Positions 22,801 through 31,360 of a stretch of 64,000 nucleotides of DNA are shown here, piece after piece. Within the stretch, counting starts at the first letter, position 1. Every line of letters starts with the position of its first letter. The stretch is from Rhodococcus sp. 14-2470-1b. Its GTDB lineage: Bacteria > Actinomycetota > Actinomycetes > Mycobacteriales > Mycobacteriaceae. Location of the stretch: positions 62,001 to 126,000 of the forward strand of contig NZ_NPFY01000006.1 in the NCBI RefSeq assembly GCF_002259415.1. The letters run 5' to 3'. The notes under the pieces are model-generated. The model had not been told where the DNA came from and did not search any database. It saw nothing but the letters and a program-made list of their open reading frames with translations. A program made the translations under genes and the position numbers.

Positions 22801-25334
22801 TGATTCGGCTCGCACTCAGCTCGCTGAAGTATCGACTGACGTCCTTCGTCGCAACGTTCCTCGCGCTCTTCCTCGGTGCAGCGATCGTGATGGCGTGCGG
22901 TGGACTGATGGAAACCGGAATACGTGCCGCGGTAGCTCCTGAACGTCTCGGCGGCGCCGCCGTCGTCGTGACCGGAAATCAGACGCACGACGGCGTCGCA
23001 CTGACCGAACGGACTCGAATCGACAGCTCGATCGTCGATCAGGTCGCCCGGGTTCCCGGTGTGGCCACTGCGATCGCTGACCTGTCGTTGCCCGCAGCCG
23101 TGCTGTCCGACGGTTCACCTGTATCGGGCTCGAATGACAACGCTGGCCACAACTGGTCCTCCGCCCAGTTGACTCCATTCACCCTCTCCGCTGGCGTCGA
23201 GCCGACGTCCGACTCCGATGTGGTGCTCTCACGGCAACTGGCCGACAGTGCAGGAGTGTCCACCGGAGACTCCGTCGACGTCGCAGTACGCGGCGCCACC
23301 GAGCAGTTCACCGTCGTTGGAATCGTCGACGCGGGAGACAGCTCTCCCGCCGTGTTCTTCTCCGACTCCGCGGCGACCGATCTCGCGGGCACCAACGGCC
23401 GGATCGACTCGGTCGGTGTGCTCACCGAACCCGGCGCCGACACAGCCGCGGTCGCTACCGAGATCGGTACGGCAGTTGGCAGTGCCGCAACGGTTCTGAC
23501 GGGCGAGAACCGCGGACTCGCCGAGTTTCCCGGAGCACTCGCGAGCCAGCAGACGCTGACCATTCTCGCCGGAATCTTCGGCAGCTGGGCGTTGCTGATC
23601 GCGCTGTTCGGCGTCGCCTCGATGCTGAGTTTGTCGCTGGGTCAACGTCAACGTGAAATGGCGCTGCTCCGAGCGATCGGCAGCACCCCGCGCCAGGTAC
23701 GCCGCATGATCCTCGGCGAGACGATACTGCTGTGTGTCGTCGCGACCGCGCTGGCCGTGATCCCCGGTTATGTCCTCGGCCGGTTCCTGTTCGATCAGCT
23801 GGCGTCGAGCGGGATCGTGTCCTCTGCCATGACGTTCCACCAAGGTCTCGTCCCGGTAATCGTCGGCATCGTCACCGCGATGGCCGCGGCGATCGCGGCA
23901 ACACTCGTCGCCGGGCGCCGCGCCGCGAACACCAAGCCGCTCGCCGCACTCTCCGAAGCCACGGAGCCGACGCGCTGGCTCACTCGTCCGCGTCTGATCC
24001 TCGCTGTCCTGTTCCTGGCCGCAGGGATCTCGATGTCCGTCGTGACGGTGGCCGTCATGGAGAACGGTCCGATACTCGCGAGCACCGCAGGCCCGGCCTC
24101 GGTTCTCGTCGGCATCGGACTCGCCCTGCTCACACCGGGATTCATGAAGGTCATCGTCGCAGTCGTCGGATGGCCTGTTCGGATGCTGACCGGCTCGGCC
24201 GGATTCCTCGCGGTCAACAACGCTCGTGCTCGCAGCATCCGGATGGCAGGAGCGGTCGCACCGATCGTGCTGCTCGTCGGTATCGCCGTCGGCACCCTGT
24301 ACATGCAGAGCACCGAGAATGCCGTCAAGACCGAAACGTATGCCACCAACCTGCTGGCCGACTACGTTATCTCGACCGGCGACGAATCCGAGAAGTCGGT
24401 CACCGGTGGATTCGCTCCCGGCGTCGTCGAGGAAATCTCGGCGCTCCCCGGCGTCGCAGGTACCTCCGAGTTGGTGACGTCGGACGGCTTCGTCGACGGT
24501 CCTGGCGGCGGCTCGGACTTCGGCTTCCGAGGTGTCACTGCGGCAGGAGTCCAGGACACGATCCGCTTCGAATCCATCGCGGGGTCGATCGACGATCTCA
24601 TCGGCGACAGCGTCGCGATCTCGGAGAGCCAGGCGACGAGCTTCGGAGTCCAGGTGGGCGATAGCCTCGGTCTGCACTTCGGTGACGGCGCACCGCTGAC
24701 CGCGACCGTGGTGTCGATCCACGCCGACGACCTGAACGACCCGAGCATTCTGTTGCCCGCCGACGTACTCGCGGCGCACACGACGTCGGGACTGGCCCCA
24801 CAGATTCTCGTCCGCGCCGAGGAGGGTGTCGACGAATCGACACTGCGGAGCGAGCTCGACTCGGCCGCCGCTTTCCTGCCGGGGGCGTCGGTATCGGACA
24901 GGGCGTCGCTGATAAGCGACAACACACGCGTTCAGCAGATCCTGGTCTCGGCCAACTACACGATCGTGGCGATGATCATCGGTTACGCAGCCATCACCGT
25001 GGTCAACACGCTCGTTGCTGCGACCAGGAAGCGCGGCAGGGAGTTCGGTCTGCAGCGTCTGACGGGTTCCACGCGTCGGCAGGTGCTGGGCATGCTCGGT
25101 GTCGAGAGCGGCTTCATCGTCGGTACCGCCGTGGTGCTCGGAACGGTGGCGGCGGCCGCGACGATGGTTCCGTACAGCCTGGTCAAGAGCGGCTCGGCGA
25201 TGCCCTCGGGTTCACCGATGATCTACATCGGCATCGTGGTGGTGGCGATCGCCCTCACGATCGGCTCGACGATGGTGCCTGCATGGCGCGGCATGGCACG
25301 ACCAGCAGTCGACTCGGTGACTCGGCCCGATTGA
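22800..25334 (+). CDS. ABC exporter permease with two FtsX domains
   Basis: This 844-residue membrane protein has a first helix (about 17-40), a large extracellular MacB-like domain, an FtsX domain (about 255-375), a central helix group, a second extracellular domain and a final FtsX domain (about 715-835). Each FtsX domain shows the same hallmark after its first helix: RQREMALLRAIGSTPRQVRRM and RKRGREFGLQRLTGSTRRQV. It works with the overlapping ATPase. The two-FtsX, single-gene architecture is common for actinobacterial exporters and BceB-like systems. Confidence 0.9.
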   Translation: MIRLALSSLKYRLTSFVATFLALFLGAAIVMACGGLMETGIRAAVAPERLGGAAVVVTGNQTHDGVALTERTRIDSSIVDQVARVPGVATAIADLSLPAAVLSDGSPVSGSNDNAGHNWSSAQLTPFTLSAGVEPTSDSDVVLSRQLADSAGVSTGDSVDVAVRGATEQFTVVGIVDAGDSSPAVFFSDSAATDLAGTNGRIDSVGVLTEPGADTAAVATEIGTAVGSAATVLTGENRGLAEFPGALASQQTLTILAGIFGSWALLIALFGVASMLSLSLGQRQREMALLRAIGSTPRQVRRMILGETILLCVVATALAVIPGYVLGRFLFDQLASSGIVSSAMTFHQGLVPVIVGIVTAMAAAIAATLVAGRRAANTKPLAALSEATEPTRWLTRPRLILAVLFLAAGISMSVVTVAVMENGPILASTAGPASVLVGIGLALLTPGFMKVIVAVVGWPVRMLTGSAGFLAVNNARARSIRMAGAVAPIVLLVGIAVGTLYMQSTENAVKTETYATNLLADYVISTGDESEKSVTGGFAPGVVEEISALPGVAGTSELVTSDGFVDGPGGGSDFGFRGVTAAGVQDTIRFESIAGSIDDLIGDSVAISESQATSFGVQVGDSLGLHFGDGAPLTATVVSIHADDLNDPSILLPADVLAAHTTSGLAPQILVRAEEGVDESTLRSELDSAAAFLPGASVSDRASLISDNTRVQQILVSANYTIVAMIIGYAAITVVNTLVAATRKRGREFGLQRLTGSTRRQVLGMLGVESGFIVGTAVVLGTVAAAATMVPYSLVKSGSAMPSGSPMIYIGIVVVAIALTIGSTMVPAWRGMARPAVDSVTRPD

Positions 25335-25381
25335 CCCCCCGATCCGATCATGGCCGAAATGAACACTCCCGTTCTGGCACG

Positions 25382-26668
25382 ATGACTGGAATGGGCCACC
25401 GAATTCGGCGCGCCGGACACGCGATGATGGTCGGTGTCGCACTCGCGGTGCTGTCACAAGGCGGTCTGTTCGCTGCACTGCTGACTGCGTTGGTGCTCCT
25501 TCTGTGCGTCGTCGGAATCGGCTTGTTTCTGCTGCCCGAGACCATCGCGCTCGTCCGATGGGTGTGCTCGCTCGGCCGACAGCTGGCAACACATTCCGGC
25601 GTTCGGGTCGATGACCCGTATCGCCCGGCACCGGTGTCGGCGACCGGGCGTCCACTTGCCGGATTCGCTCGGTGGCGATGGATACTCAAAGACCCTGCCA
25701 CGTGGCGCGACCTGGCCTGGCTGCTGCTCGGAGTCCCGGTCGGTCTGCTCATGATGTTGCCCGCCGCGCTGCTCTACTACGTCGGAGAGGGGATCGTTCT
25801 GGCCGCCGGTCTCTGGCGTCCGATTCACGACGCCGGCTACGGCCGCTGGTACGGGCCCATCCACATCGAGAGCTACCTCGACGCCGGTCTCGCCGCGATC
25901 GTCGCCGTCGGATTCTTCGTAATCTGGACGTACTTCGCCCCGACCATGATTCGCGCATACGCATTGTTCACGCGCGCTCTGCTCGGCCCGACGAAGTCCG
26001 AGGCGCTCGCCGCCCGTGCGCGACACCTCACGCGAACGAGGGACGACGTCATCGACTCCAGTGCCGCCGAGTTGCGCCGGATCGAACGCGATCTGCACGA
26101 CGGGGCCCAGGCGCGACTCGTCGCGATGGGTATGACGCTCGGAGCCGTCGAGCGCACGCTGGAGAAGAACCCAGAGGCCGCACGCAAGCTGCTCGCCGAC
26201 GCGCGGTCGTCGTCGGCTGCCGCCCTGACCGAACTACGTGATCTCGTGCGAGGTATTCATCCGCCAGTGTTGGCCGAGCGCGGCCTCGTCGACGCGGTCC
26301 GTGCGCTCGCTCTCGCGAGTCCACTTCCGATCGAAACCAGCTCCGATGTCATCGGACGGCCTCCTCCCCCGGTCGAGTCCGCCCTGTATTTCGCGGTGTC
26401 CGAAACGGTGGCGAACATCCTCGAGCATTCTGGCGCGAGACACGCCGACATCGGCTTGACGTACGCGCACGGCAAGCTTCGTGCTCGCGTCGTCGACGAC
26501 GGACACGGCGGTGCCGCGTTCGACGCCGGTTCGGGTCTCGCAGGGATCCGGCGCCGGCTCGCGGCGTTCGACGGAGGCATGACCCTCGACAGTCCGTCAG
26601 GGGGACCTACGATCATCGACATGGAGGTGCCGTGCGCGTTGTCATCGCCGAAGACCTCTTCCTTCTGA
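25382..26668 (+). CDS. NarL-type sensor histidine kinase
   Basis: This 428-residue kinase has four hydrophobic segments in an N-terminal putative-sensor domain, then a HisKA_3 dimerisation helix with His239 (IERDLHDGAQARL) and a degenerate-looking but complete ATPase domain (SETVANILEHSGA, VVDDGHGGA, SGLAGIRRRL). The sensing region is mostly membrane-embedded, as in kinases paired with exporters. Two ATGs (25382, 25391) are possible; the longer frame overlaps the permease and lacks support. Its 3' end overlaps the regulator start by 37 bp. Confidence 0.88.
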   Translation: MTGMGHRIRRAGHAMMVGVALAVLSQGGLFAALLTALVLLLCVVGIGLFLLPETIALVRWVCSLGRQLATHSGVRVDDPYRPAPVSATGRPLAGFARWRWILKDPATWRDLAWLLLGVPVGLLMMLPAALLYYVGEGIVLAAGLWRPIHDAGYGRWYGPIHIESYLDAGLAAIVAVGFFVIWTYFAPTMIRAYALFTRALLGPTKSEALAARARHLTRTRDDVIDSSAAELRRIERDLHDGAQARLVAMGMTLGAVERTLEKNPEAARKLLADARSSSAAALTELRDLVRGIHPPVLAERGLVDAVRALALASPLPIETSSDVIGRPPPPVESALYFAVSETVANILEHSGARHADIGLTYAHGKLRARVVDDGHGGAAFDAGSGLAGIRRRLAAFDGGMTLDSPSGGPTIIDMEVPCALSSPKTSSF

Positions 26669-27279
26669 GGCAGGGTCTCACCGCATTTCTCGAGTCCTTC
26701 GCCTGCACCGTCGTCGCTGCGGTCGACACCGGCGAGAACCTCACCCAGGTGATCCTCGAGCATCGTCCGGACGTCGCGATACTCGACGTGCGGCTGCCGC
26801 CGACGTTCACCACCGAGGGGCTGGAGGCCGCGCTGGCGATTCGCCGCGCAGTGCCTGCGTTCCCGGTGCTGGTGCTCTCCCAGCACGTCGAGCAACTGTA
26901 TGCGCGTGAGCTGCTCGCCGACGGACATGGCGGAGTCGGATATCTGTTGAAGGACAGTGTTTTCGAACCGGATCAATTCATCGACGCGGTGCGCCGCGTC
27001 GCGGGCGGTGGCACTGCGATGGACCCCGCGGTCATCGCTCAGTTGATGGCGCGTCGATCGCACGACGAACCGATCGAAACACTCACCGCCCGCGAGCGAG
27101 AGGTACTCGCGCTAATGGCCGAGGGGTGCTCGAACACCGCGATCGCCGAACGACTCGTCGTCAGCGAGGGCGCGGTGACCAAGCACATCGGCAACATCTT
27201 CGGCAAGCTCACGCTGCCGGCCGACAGCATCACGAACCGGCGGGTGTTGGCTGTACTCGCCTATCTGGGCGCCGGCTGA
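26632..27279 (+). CDS. NarL/LuxR-type response regulator
   Basis: This 215-residue regulator has a receiver domain with Asp52 as phospho-acceptor (VAILDVRLPPTF) and a C-terminal LuxR helix-turn-helix (about 148-205: LTAREREVLALMAEGCSN, AVTKHIGNIFGKL). The GTG start at 26632 is inside the kinase gene and is preceded by GGAGGT. It is expected to control the exporter operon, possibly through the hairpin at 21869-21890. Confidence 0.92.
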   Translation: MRVVIAEDLFLLRQGLTAFLESFACTVVAAVDTGENLTQVILEHRPDVAILDVRLPPTFTTEGLEAALAIRRAVPAFPVLVLSQHVEQLYARELLADGHGGVGYLLKDSVFEPDQFIDAVRRVAGGGTAMDPAVIAQLMARRSHDEPIETLTAREREVLALMAEGCSNTAIAERLVVSEGAVTKHIGNIFGKLTLPADSITNRRVLAVLAYLGAG

Positions 27280-27300
27280 GCTCACGCACATCCAGCCACT

Positions 27301-27327
27301 CGTCCACTGCAGCAGCGATAGTGGACG
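27301..27327. terminator. Hairpin between convergent genes
   Basis: CGTCCACT (27301-27308) pairs with AGTGGACG (27320-27327) around an 11-base loop. It lies between the regulator and the PerM-like gene, both ending here. There is no T-tract, so termination is only likely. Confidence 0.5.
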
Positions 27328-28854
27328 TCAGGGCCGGTCGTCGGGCGTGTCCGTGTCCGTGTCCTCGGGCCGATCGTTTTCCCCTGGTTCGTCGAGTTCG
27401 ACGATCTCCGCCTCGGCCGTAGCTTCCGGTGCCACCGGATCGACCTGGCCCGCGTCCGGTGGTTCGACGATCTCGGCATCGAGGACGTCCTCGCAGTCGT
27501 CGGCAACTGGTGCCGTGACCTTCGGGTCTTCGTCGAGCACAGCGACCACCTCCGCGTCCACTGCATGTTCTGGATGCGCGACGGGCGCGGCGATGGCGGC
27601 GATGGGTTCCTGCTCGCGCCGGGGTTCCGTGTCGAGGTCGTCGGCGATCGGGGTCTGCTTGGACCCTCCGCGCCATGCGGTCACGGCGGCTGCGAGGGAT
27701 CCGACGACGGCGAGCCAGGCGAAAACGAGCAGGCCGAGAGACCATACCGTCACCTGAACGGTTCCGAAGGTGCCCAGATTTCCGCCCGCCGCGAAACCGA
27801 GCATCAGCGTGGACACGCCGATGACGGCGCTCGCCACCCACACCGCGGACAGTGCGTAGTGCACGTCCACCGTGCGCCTCGCGCAGTCACGTCCGAGCAG
27901 CAGGCCGGCGCCGATCGGAATCACGAGCATCAGCATCCACAGCGTCTGCGACGGCCCCTCGGGCAGGACGGCCAAGACCGGCAGCGGGGGAAGCGGACCT
28001 CCCGTGGCCTGGAACATGCTGACCGATACGTCGCCCACGTGCGCCGACGATCCGACCGACACCGCAATCGCGCCGAGCAGCACGTTGGGCAGGTACAGGA
28101 TCGACAGCACCGTCAAGCCGAGTACACCGACGAAGCCGTTTCCGGATTCCAGCAACATCTCCATCGTCGACCACGACGCCAGCATCGCGGCCAGCACGAT
28201 CGCACCGCCGCCCGCGACGAGGACAGCCGCCGCCCGGATGGTCGGAGCCACGATTCCGCGCAGCCATTCCGGCAGACGATCCGACTCGGTGTCCCACACC
28301 CCGCACACCAGTCCGATGCCCGCGGACACCGCGTGGACGGCCGCCACCCACGCGAAAGCCAGCAGAGCATTGGGTGTGTCGAGCCCGATCACCGACGACG
28401 CATCCGCGGCCACCGCCAACGCGATCGCGGTCACGAGAACCGGACCGAACACCGCCGCGCCCACGATCAGACCGTGTTCCCGACGAGTCTCCGCCCGGCC
28501 GACTGCCCGCGCGACGCCCCGCGCCACGACAAGGACGAGAACAAGCGTCGGGACGAGCGGGAAGACGCCCAGGGAGGTGCCCTCGATACTGAACGGGACC
28601 TGATGGATCGCGAACCACAGCCCGGCGATTGCCCCGAAAGTGCCGGTGAGCTCACTGTTGACCGACACCAGCGTCACGAGAACGACCGTCGCAATGATCG
28701 CGACGAGCACACCCGGAATGCGGAACCCGACGGTCAGCATGGTGGTGGATTCGGAGGGAGACAACAGAGGTCGACGCTCCGGCGGACGAGACGTCCGTCG
28801 GGCGCGTTTCCTCTCCTGATTCAATACGGCGCTCATCGGAGTCGAGCGTTCCAC
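27328..28854 (-). CDS. DUF6350 / PerM-like integral membrane protein
   Basis: This 508-residue protein has a basic N-terminus, about ten hydrophobic helices (45-400) and an acidic C-terminal tail rich in Glu, Asp and Pro (about 415-508). It matches the DUF6350 family, and its place next to the DUF5336 gene matches M. tuberculosis Rv0955 (PerM), linked there to cell division and persistence in acid or low Mg2+. Start candidates are GTG 28854 and ATG 28836; neither has a clear ribosome site. In mycobacteria it directly precedes purN; here the exporter block lies between. Confidence 0.82.
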   Translation of the reverse strand: MERSTPMSAVLNQERKRARRTSRPPERRPLLSPSESTTMLTVGFRIPGVLVAIIATVVLVTLVSVNSELTGTFGAIAGLWFAIHQVPFSIEGTSLGVFPLVPTLVLVLVVARGVARAVGRAETRREHGLIVGAAVFGPVLVTAIALAVAADASSVIGLDTPNALLAFAWVAAVHAVSAGIGLVCGVWDTESDRLPEWLRGIVAPTIRAAAVLVAGGGAIVLAAMLASWSTMEMLLESGNGFVGVLGLTVLSILYLPNVLLGAIAVSVGSSAHVGDVSVSMFQATGGPLPPLPVLAVLPEGPSQTLWMLMLVIPIGAGLLLGRDCARRTVDVHYALSAVWVASAVIGVSTLMLGFAAGGNLGTFGTVQVTVWSLGLLVFAWLAVVGSLAAAVTAWRGGSKQTPIADDLDTEPRREQEPIAAIAAPVAHPEHAVDAEVVAVLDEDPKVTAPVADDCEDVLDAEIVEPPDAGQVDPVAPEATAEAEIVELDEPGENDRPEDTDTDTPDDRP

Positions 28855-28893
28855 CTACCTGCCGACGGGTGGTTCAGGCGCGCCGACACAGCC

Positions 28894-30132
28894 TTATTTG
28901 TTGTCGTCCTCCGGCGCGGCCGACTGGCCGAACGCCTGCGTAGGCGCACTGTACGGCGGGGTGTCCGACGTGTCCTCGGGCTCGTCCCCCTGACGCGACG
29001 CTCCCGCAGACTGTTGTCCGGCTGACTGCGCTCCAGCCGATGTAGCTCCTGCAGGCTCCGCTCTCGGCGCTGCGTGCTGCGGCGCGCCGTAGCCACCCGA
29101 ACCGACCGGGGGCTGGCTGTACGGCTGCTGATTGAACGGCGAATTCTGACCGGCCGGACCGGTCAATCCGCTGGCTCCCGCATCCGGCTTCGACGTTCCG
29201 ACCGGGTAACCGAGGCTGCCGGTGGTGTGCTGGTTCTGCTGGTTCGGCTGGTTCTGCGACGGCCCGGTGTAGGCAGGCGGGGCATACCCCTGCTGCGGGG
29301 CACTTCCCTGGTCGCTCCACTGCCCACGTTCCTGTGGTGCGCTGTAACCCTGAGTACCTGGGCTCTGAGGTGTTTGGCCGTATCCGCCGTAGTTCTGGCT
29401 CTGCGCCGACTGGCCGTACCCGGGTGCCTGCTGGCCGTATCCCTGGAACGGGTTCTGCTGACCGTAACCCGCGGGCTTGGGCTGCGGAGCCTTCAGGATG
29501 CCCGCACCGAACAGCGTGGCCGCGACGGCCATGACGGTCTGGACGAAACCGAGAACGAGTACGACGAAGGTGCCGATCCCCAACTGAACCGGCGCGCCCA
29601 CCGAGGAGTCGTCGCCGACGTTGAAGCTCTGGAACACCAGTACGAGCCACCCGGACAAGGCAAGAGCGGCAGCGATACCGACCGTGTTCGGTTGCTTCGG
29701 CAGCAGACCGACCGCCGCGACGAGGCCCGCAGCAAGCAGAAGCGCGATGGACGTCGGGTCGCCCGCCTGCACGAAGAAGAAGTTGACGCCTTCGCTGAAG
29801 AACTCGTACTGGCCGGCGAGACCGACCAGGAAGTTCACGACGCCGAGCGCCACGGCAACGAGCGTCAGAATTCGCGGCAACGAGGACGACCGGTCCGACG
29901 CCAGCGGCGGGTTGTACTGACCCGTCGGCGCAGACTGCTGCGACGGCGGCTGACCGTACGACGGTGGCTGCGTTCCGTAGGACGGCTGAGTGCCGTACGA
30001 CTGGCTGGGCGTCGGGTAACCGCCGTAACCACCCGGAGTCGACTCGGCAGAGCGAGCACCCTCCGGTGATTGACTGCCATAACCGCCGGGACCTGGCCCC
30101 TGCGGACGCTGGCCTTCTGCTGGATACGTCAT
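28894..30132 (-). CDS. DUF5336 membrane protein (34-kDa antigen-like)
   Basis: This 412-residue protein has a Gly/Pro/Gln/Tyr-rich N-terminal tail (1-90), four hydrophobic helices (about 92-230) and a long Gln/Pro/Gly-rich C-terminal tail with repeated YGQ and QNYGGYGQ-like units. The core matches DUF5336, the Rv0954/34-kDa antigenic protein family implicated in mycobacterial division complexes. The ATG at 30132 has GAGGAGA 7 bases upstream, and the longer frame crosses the sfnG terminator, so this start is firm. It precedes the PerM-like gene on the same strand. Confidence 0.87.
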   Translation of the reverse strand: MTYPAEGQRPQGPGPGGYGSQSPEGARSAESTPGGYGGYPTPSQSYGTQPSYGTQPPSYGQPPSQQSAPTGQYNPPLASDRSSSLPRILTLVAVALGVVNFLVGLAGQYEFFSEGVNFFFVQAGDPTSIALLLAAGLVAAVGLLPKQPNTVGIAAALALSGWLVLVFQSFNVGDDSSVGAPVQLGIGTFVVLVLGFVQTVMAVAATLFGAGILKAPQPKPAGYGQQNPFQGYGQQAPGYGQSAQSQNYGGYGQTPQSPGTQGYSAPQERGQWSDQGSAPQQGYAPPAYTGPSQNQPNQQNQHTTGSLGYPVGTSKPDAGASGLTGPAGQNSPFNQQPYSQPPVGSGGYGAPQHAAPRAEPAGATSAGAQSAGQQSAGASRQGDEPEDTSDTPPYSAPTQAFGQSAAPEDDNK

Positions 30133-30147
30133 GGCACTCTCCTCGAT

Positions 30148-30193
30148 AGAAAAAATGAGTACGGGTCCGTAGACCAAGCTAGTCTACGGACCC
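30148..30193 (-). terminator. Intrinsic terminator after sfnG
   Basis: A perfect 12-bp stem (30163-30174 with 30182-30193) has a 7-base loop. On the minus strand it is followed by GTACTCATTTTTTC. It ends the sulfur-gene transcript just upstream of the DUF5336 gene. Confidence 0.88.
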
Positions 30194-30228
30194 GACTCGA
30201 CTGCCCCGCTTGCCGCGAGGCTCCCCTC

Positions 30229-31341
30229 TCACCCTGCGTCGACGAGCACCTGTGACGACTCCAGTTCACGCACGAGCGGTAGGACCTTCGCCCCGAAGTA
30301 CTCGATTTCTTCCTGGAAGTGCAGGAAGCCGCCGAGAATCAGGTCGACCCCACGCTTGCGGTATTCGACGATGCGATGTGCCACCTGTTCGGGAGTTCCG
30401 ATCAGCTGGCTCTTGAAACCGTCGTTGTACTGCACGAGATCCTCGAACGTCGAGTCCGCCCACATGCCCTTGCCGTCCTTCGTGGACGAACCGGCTTGCT
30501 GCACAGCACCCTTGAAACCCTCGACGGCCGGCTTGTTGGCCTTCTCGATGATCTCGCGGAGAGTGTCCTTGGCTTCCTTCTCCGTGTCGCGCGCGATGAT
30601 GAAGCCGTTGAGACCGAACTTGACCTCACGATCGTTCGCCTGAGCGACACGACGAATGTTGTCGAGTTGCTCGGTGACTCCGTCGTAATCCTTGCCGTTG
30701 CTGAAGTACCAATCCGAGTATCGACCGGCGTTCTCCTGCGCGGCCGACGAGTTACCGCCCTGGAACAGTTCCGGGTTGGGTCGTTCCTTGGTGTTCAACG
30801 GCTTCGGCTTCAACGTGAAATCGTGGATTCGGTAGAAATCACCACGGAAGTCGACGTCGTCCTCGGTCCAGATCTTGCGCAGTACCTGAAGGAATTCGGC
30901 ACTGCGACGGTATCTTTCGTCGTGTTCGAGCCACGGCTCACCCAGGTGCGTGAACTCGTCCTTGAACCAGCCGCTGACGACGTTGACCGCGAAACGGCCG
31001 TTCGACAGATGGTCCGCCGTAGCGCCGAGCTTCGCCAGAACCGCCGGCTGCCACAAGCCAGGGTGAACGGCCGCAATGACTTTGAGTCGTTCCGTGGCAA
31101 GCAGGAGCGCGAGGGAAAAGCTCGTCGACTCGTGTTGGAACTCGGCGCCGTAACTGGCCTCGTAGCGAACCTGACTGAGCGCGTACTCGAAGCCGTTGTT
31201 CTCGGCGGTCTGCGCCAACTTCTTGTTGTACTCGTAGTCCCAGCTGGTGCGCTGTTCGATGTCGCTGGTCACCAAACCGCCACTGACATTGGGCACCCAG
31301 TAGGCGAATTTGATGGCGTCGGCAACTCTTTCGGTACTCAT
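30229..31341 (-). CDS. sfnG: Dimethylsulfone monooxygenase-like LLM flavoprotein
   Basis: This 370-residue luciferase-like flavin monooxygenase closely resembles SfnG (AYWVPNVSGGLVTSDIEQRT, NVVSGWFKDEF, QGGNSSAAQENAGRYSDWYF). SfnG uses reduced FMN and O2 to convert dimethylsulfone to methanesulfinate and formaldehyde, feeding sulfur scavenging. No flavin reductase or alkanesulfonate gene is in the window. It is 19 bp downstream of a DszC/SfnB-like gene, so they form a two-gene unit. Other alkanesulfonate monooxygenases are less similar in the regions I recognise. Confidence 0.85.
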   Translation of the reverse strand: MSTERVADAIKFAYWVPNVSGGLVTSDIEQRTSWDYEYNKKLAQTAENNGFEYALSQVRYEASYGAEFQHESTSFSLALLLATERLKVIAAVHPGLWQPAVLAKLGATADHLSNGRFAVNVVSGWFKDEFTHLGEPWLEHDERYRRSAEFLQVLRKIWTEDDVDFRGDFYRIHDFTLKPKPLNTKERPNPELFQGGNSSAAQENAGRYSDWYFSNGKDYDGVTEQLDNIRRVAQANDREVKFGLNGFIIARDTEKEAKDTLREIIEKANKPAVEGFKGAVQQAGSSTKDGKGMWADSTFEDLVQYNDGFKSQLIGTPEQVAHRIVEYRKRGVDLILGGFLHFQEEIEYFGAKVLPLVRELESSQVLVDAG

Positions 31342-31360
31342 CGTTCTCCTTCGGTGATGC

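Noticed and set aside
23229..24779. Long minus-strand frame inside the exporter permease
   Set aside because: It is antisense to a clear FtsX-type permease and has no recognisable motif.
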